This document shows positions 62,416 through 64,000 of a stretch of DNA of 64,000 nucleotides, one piece after another. Source of the stretch: Korobacter sp963703075 (lineage in GTDB: Bacteria; Acidobacteriota; Terriglobia; Terriglobales; Acidobacteriaceae); NCBI GenBank assembly GCA_963703075.1, contig OY969786.1, positions 3,286,001-3,350,000 of the forward strand. The letters run 5' to 3'. A program made the position numbers and the translations under genes. Position 1 is the first letter of the stretch, and every line of letters starts with the position of its first letter. The notes below the pieces were generated by a model. That model did no database searches. It saw only the letters and a program-made list of their open reading frames with translations, and was not told the DNA's origin.

Positions 62416-63108
62416 TCAACCTTCCATTGTCTTGAGTGAAGGGCTCACGATGAACGTCGGCTCCGTCGCCTTCTGTACATCTTCCACGGTCAAGCCCGGC
62501 GCAATTTCTTCCAGCACAATCCCCTGCTCCTGCAACACTCGCATGTAGGCCATCTCGGTCACGATCACATCCACCACCCGTAAGCCGGTGATCGGTAATG
62601 TGCAGCGCCGCAGGATCTTCGGCCGCCCATCTTTGTTGGTGTGCTCCATCGCGATCACCACGCGGCGAGCGCTCGCCACCAGGTCCATCGCACCGCCCAT
62701 GCCCTTCACCATTTTGCCCGGGATCATCCAGTTCGCGAGGTTTCCTTCTTCGTCCACTTCCATCGCCCCGAGCACGCTCAAGTCAATGTGTCCGCCGCGG
62801 ATCATGGCAAACGAATCCGCGCTCGAGAAGTACGCTGTCCCCGGAATCTCCGTCACCGTCTCTTTTCCCGCATTGATGAGATCGGGATCCTCGTCGCCCT
62901 CGAATGGATAAGGGCCCACGCCGAGCATTCCGTTCTCTGATTGCAGCACGACCTCCATACCTTCCGGCACATGGTTCGCGACCAGCGTCGGCATGCCGAT
63001 GCCGAGGTTCACGTAATAGCCATCGCGCAACTCGCGCGCGACTCGCTTGATAATGCGCTCGCGCTTCTCGTGATCTTTCTGCTTATTGATATTAGGTGCC
63101 GTGCTCAT
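62416..63108 (-). CDS. scoB: 3-oxoacid CoA-transferase subunit B
   Basis: A 230-residue subunit. Its catalytic Glu is in LQSENGMLGVGPYP. GGHIDLSVLGAMEVDEEGNLANWMIPG and TLPITGLRVVDVIVTEMAYM are family segments. It activates acetoacetate or other 3-oxoacids with CoA from succinyl- or acetyl-CoA. The ATG overlaps the TGA of scoA by one base, so the subunits are coupled. The longer open frame upstream is a shadow of scoA. Confidence 0.94.
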   Translation of the reverse strand: MSTAPNINKQKDHEKRERIIKRVARELRDGYYVNLGIGMPTLVANHVPEGMEVVLQSENGMLGVGPYPFEGDEDPDLINAGKETVTEIPGTAYFSSADSFAMIRGGHIDLSVLGAMEVDEEGNLANWMIPGKMVKGMGGAMDLVASARRVVIAMEHTNKDGRPKILRRCTLPITGLRVVDVIVTEMAYMRVLQEQGIVLEEIAPGLTVEDVQKATEPTFIVSPSLKTMEG

Positions 63109-63827
63109 CACTTGGTCCCCTCCGAACGCTTGCGCAGGGTGCGCCGCTCGATGCGCTTCTCTTCTCCTACCGCCTGGAAGATGCGCTGCACGTAGATGCC
63201 CGGCGTATGCACCATCTCGGGATCCAGTTCGCCCGGCTCGACCAGTTCTTCCACCTCCGCAATGGTGACTTTCGCTGCCGTCGCCATCATGGGATTGAAG
63301 TTGCGTGCCGTCTTGCGATAAACAAGGTTTCCCCAACGATCGCCCTTCCACGCCTTGATCAGCGCAAAGTCCGCCTTCAGAGCGCGCTCCAGCACATACA
63401 TCCGGCCTTCGATGCTGCGGGTCTCCTTGCCCTCCGCAACGATCGTGCCGTAGCCCGTCGGCGTATAAAACGCGGCAATCCCCGCTCCGCCTGCACGGAT
63501 GCGCTCGGCAAACGTGCCTTGCGGAATCAACTCCAGGTCGATGCGGCCGGCAAGCACCATCTCTTCCAGCAGCTTGTTCTCTCCAACGTAGCTGCCTTTG
63601 TGACTGGTGATCTGCTTGTTGTACAGCAGGATCCCCAGACCAAACTCATCCACGCCCACATTGTTGCTGATGGTGTGCAGGTTCTTGACGCCCTTTTTCG
63701 CCAGCGCCGCGATCAGGTTCTCCGGAATGCCGCACAGCCCAAAGCCGCCCACCATCAGGCTCGCTCCATCCGGAACGTCACGGACCGCCTCCTCCGCATT
63801 CGCTACCACTTTATTCATGCGCAACAT
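63108..63827 (-). CDS. scoA: 3-oxoacid CoA-transferase subunit A
   Basis: A 239-residue subunit A with the CoA-binding pattern VGGFGLCGIPENLIAAL, then NNVGVDEFGLGILL and ELIPQGTFAERIRAGGAGIAAFYTPTG. It pairs with the B subunit encoded one base downstream. ATG at 63827 is used; Met4 is an alternative. Together with the other CoA transferase and the ferredoxin oxidoreductase in this window it indicates active organic-acid metabolism. Confidence 0.94.
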   Translation of the reverse strand: MLRMNKVVANAEEAVRDVPDGASLMVGGFGLCGIPENLIAALAKKGVKNLHTISNNVGVDEFGLGILLYNKQITSHKGSYVGENKLLEEMVLAGRIDLELIPQGTFAERIRAGGAGIAAFYTPTGYGTIVAEGKETRSIEGRMYVLERALKADFALIKAWKGDRWGNLVYRKTARNFNPMMATAAKVTIAEVEELVEPGELDPEMVHTPGIYVQRIFQAVGEEKRIERRTLRKRSEGTK

Positions 63828-63831
63828 TTAA

Positions 63832-63911
63832 CCACAGAGCATTGGCAGCAGCCCTTCGTGTTCAAGGTTTTGGGTTTTCTCTCAGAGACCTCTGTGTCCT
63901 CTGTGGTTAAG
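63832..63911. repeat. AACCACAGAG inverted repeat pair
   Basis: TAACCACAGAG near 63832 and its complement CTCTGTGGTTA near 63899 face each other, the second preceded by an overlapping CCTCTGTGTC. The stop codon of the partial minus-strand gene falls in the inner copy. Similar ACCACAGAGG sequences are commonly dispersed in acidobacterial genomes (recollection). Confidence 0.5.
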
Positions 63912-64000
63912 GTTTTTTCCGTCGCCGGAACAGATTCGCCGCCTCGAATTCCTCCCGCAATGCGGGCCCACGCAGGTTTTCACGTAAGTGCGAGAGATGC
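63907..64000 (-). CDS. C-terminal end of an unknown protein (partial)
   Basis: A minus-strand frame enters from the right edge and ends TAA at 63907-63909. The last 30 residues are charged and helical (LRENLRGPALREEFEAANLF, then RRRKKP). The length and charge pattern suggest a real C-terminus, but no family can be given from so little. Confidence 0.45.
   Translation of the reverse strand, partial: HLSHLRENLRGPALREEFEAANLFRRRKKP

Noticed and set aside
1..64000. CRISPR arrays
   Set aside because: No regularly spaced repeats with unique spacers were seen; the tandem repeats at 6948 and 5602 are of other kinds.

Overview
The window looks like chromosome from an acidobacterium (Acidobacteriota, probably Terriglobia). 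The evidence is an 1127-residue Oar-like TonB receptor with an N-terminal carboxypeptidase-regulatory domain, a CadC-like winged-helix/TPR regulator, PilZ proteins, a DUF5522 protein, a PilA with a UUG start, dispersed short palindromic repeats, and GC-rich core genes. This assignment is inferred from gene content; no 16S gene is present.

Region 1 (1-13740) is accessory and visibly more AT-rich than the rest. It starts with the tail of a secreted Ig-like-repeat protein. DUF488 and a broken ASCH gene follow, then a minus-strand group (HEPN protein, HhH-like protein, four-helix membrane protein) and a nuclease-like protein. From about 5.6 kb there is an integrated element: iteron-like TGCACT(C/G)AG repeats beside an AT-rich tract, an 811-aa primase-polymerase/helicase, small DNA-binding and paired paralogous proteins, two orphan adenine methyltransferases, and a tyrosine recombinase ending 100 bp from the 3' end of tRNA-Ser(GGA). 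The tRNA is the likely attachment site. No second copy of its 3' end was found, so the left border is open.

Region 2 (13.8-27.7 kb) is chromosomal: bacterioferritin, the Oar-like receptor, a LuxR-type regulator with Glu at the phosphoacceptor position plus a PilZ protein, the TldD/TldE peptidase pair, a TPR protein, a secreted protein divergent from the CadC-like regulator, and a KdsC-type phosphatase.

Region 3 (27.8-35.6 kb) holds the Lhr helicase overlapping a DUF5522 protein, pilin, a UBP zinc-finger protein, a CxxCxGxG mini-protein and NADP-type glutamate dehydrogenase.

Region 4 (35.6-48.7 kb) is rich in signalling and redox genes. A minus-strand cassette encodes a TonB receptor, YfiR, a histidine kinase and a receiver protein, with a second receiver upstream. 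A Tat-exported PaoABC-type molybdenum aldehyde oxidoreductase operon, a GAF-PAS-GGDEF diguanylate cyclase and a SpoIIE-type phosphatase follow.

Region 5 (48.7-64 kb) is metabolic: an ArsP/DUF318-type permease; a five-gene minus-strand operon (RsbRD-like sensor, CoA transferase, ferredoxin, 2-oxoacid oxidoreductase alpha, fused beta-gamma) closed by a terminator and preceded by two tandem GTGA-N6-TCAC palindromes; a cupin protein, PyrE and MtnA; a TetR/FAD-monooxygenase/dienelactone-hydrolase group with a palindromic operator candidate; a zinc-ribbon PilZ protein; a secreted lectin-like protein; and the ScoAB CoA transferase. The CoA transferases, the ferredoxin-linked oxidoreductase and the aromatic-type monooxygenase plus hydrolase point to versatile breakdown of organic acids and aromatics.
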